NCBI GenBank assembly: GCA_902792495.1
Contig: CADBAC010000189.1
Coordinates: forward strand, 1 to 6,277
Source of the DNA: Ruminococcus flavefaciens
Lineage (GTDB): Bacteria > Bacillota > Clostridia > Oscillospirales > Ruminococcaceae
Direction: 5' to 3'
DNA: 6,277 nt
Positions 6,060 to 6,277 of this stretch are shown here, piece after piece. The notes beneath the pieces are model-generated. The model did no database searches. It was not told where the DNA came from and worked only from the letters and a program-made list of their open reading frames with translations. A program made the position numbers and the translations under genes. The first letter of the stretch is position 1. Each line of letters opens with the position of its first letter.

Positions 6060-6277
6060 CCGTACTTGTCAACATCATCCTGAGTTATCGTTGCTGCGTC
6101 GAAGCCCTTTTCCTCTATGGTTATCTTTTTATCGGGGAGAGTTCCGCCGCTTTCGAGGGTATTGATGATGTCTAGTATATAACTTGCCTGGTAGGGATCG
6201 CACTGACCGTCATAATTCCAGTTTCCTGCGAGAAGTTCCTCCAGTGCCCATTTATTGCAGTCAAATCCCATAATGAC
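6053..6277 (-). CDS. Sugar ABC transporter substrate-binding protein, YtfQ-like, C-terminal fragment
   Basis: Only the last 74 residues are inside the window; the reading frame is open through the right edge, so the start lies beyond it. The visible part contains GFDCNKWALEELLAGNWNYD and GQCDPYQASYILDIINTLES, followed by TLPDKKITIEEKGFDAATIT. These fit the C-terminus of periplasmic-binding-protein-like (Peripla_BP_4) sugar receptors of the YtfQ type, in which an Asp and Asn/Gln residues near this region line the sugar pocket. In a Gram-positive cell it would be a membrane-anchored lipoprotein that captures sugar outside the cell and hands it to the two permeases; the lipobox cannot be seen. 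It ends with TAG at 6053, 190 nt before the ATPase start. Its position as first visible gene and the structured gap after it fit strong expression of the receptor relative to the other subunits. Ligand assignment to galactofuranose is by family only. Confidence 0.88.
   Translation of the reverse strand, partial: VIMGFDCNKWALEELLAGNWNYDGQCDPYQASYILDIINTLESGGTLPDKKITIEEKGFDAATITQDDVDKYGI

Noticed and set aside
1..6277. CRISPR array, tRNA, rRNA, transposase or phage genes
   Set aside because: No regularly spaced repeats, tRNA cloverleaf, rRNA-like sequence or transposase/integrase motif was seen; the junction at 6005-6059 is too short and lacks tRNA features.

Overview
The window looks like a chromosomal segment of a gut-type Firmicute, most likely a Ruminococcus-like member of the Oscillospiraceae. 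This rests on the GGAGG-type ribosome binding sites, the middling GC content, the sigma factor paired with a membrane protein bearing a Thr-rich linker, and the style of the sugar ABC transporter. The genus is an inference.

Left part (1-348): no gene can be supported. It holds the structured 3' region of a gene lying to the left, with several tandem hairpins ending in a rho-independent terminator (141-178). A good sigma-A type promoter (TTGACT, 17 bp, TATAAT) follows, then a leader of about 100 nt with a perfect GGGGATATATCCCC palindrome before the next gene.

Plus-strand pair (349-2038): an ECF-type sigma factor overlaps by 14 nt a single-pass membrane protein. That protein has a short charged cytoplasmic N-terminus, one membrane span, about 190 residues rich in Thr and Ser, and a C-terminal extracytoplasmic domain. 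By layout it is a sigma/anti-sigma signalling pair; the signal is unknown.

Convergence zone (about 2040-2245): a hairpin-rich segment with a 19-position-stem terminator. It looks like an inserted or dispersed repeat and is read as an unusual tail of about 78 residues on the facing permease gene.

Minus-strand operon (6277 down to 2005): the end of a sugar-binding lipoprotein/periplasmic-type protein (5' end outside the window), a two-domain ABC ATPase, and two different permeases, in the order of the galactofuranose-type YtfQ-YtfR-YtfT-YjfF importer. The ATPase and first permease overlap and the second permease follows after 13 nt, so these three should be translated together. A 190-nt gap between the binding protein and the ATPase holds three RNA structures. 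The last is a terminator-like hairpin with a T-tract touching the ATPase ribosome binding site, which would suit high binding-protein and lower ATPase/permease expression.

Nothing here is clearly a new defence or mobile system. The least ordinary features are the repeat-derived permease tail, the structured intercistronic leader, and the Thr-rich sensor.
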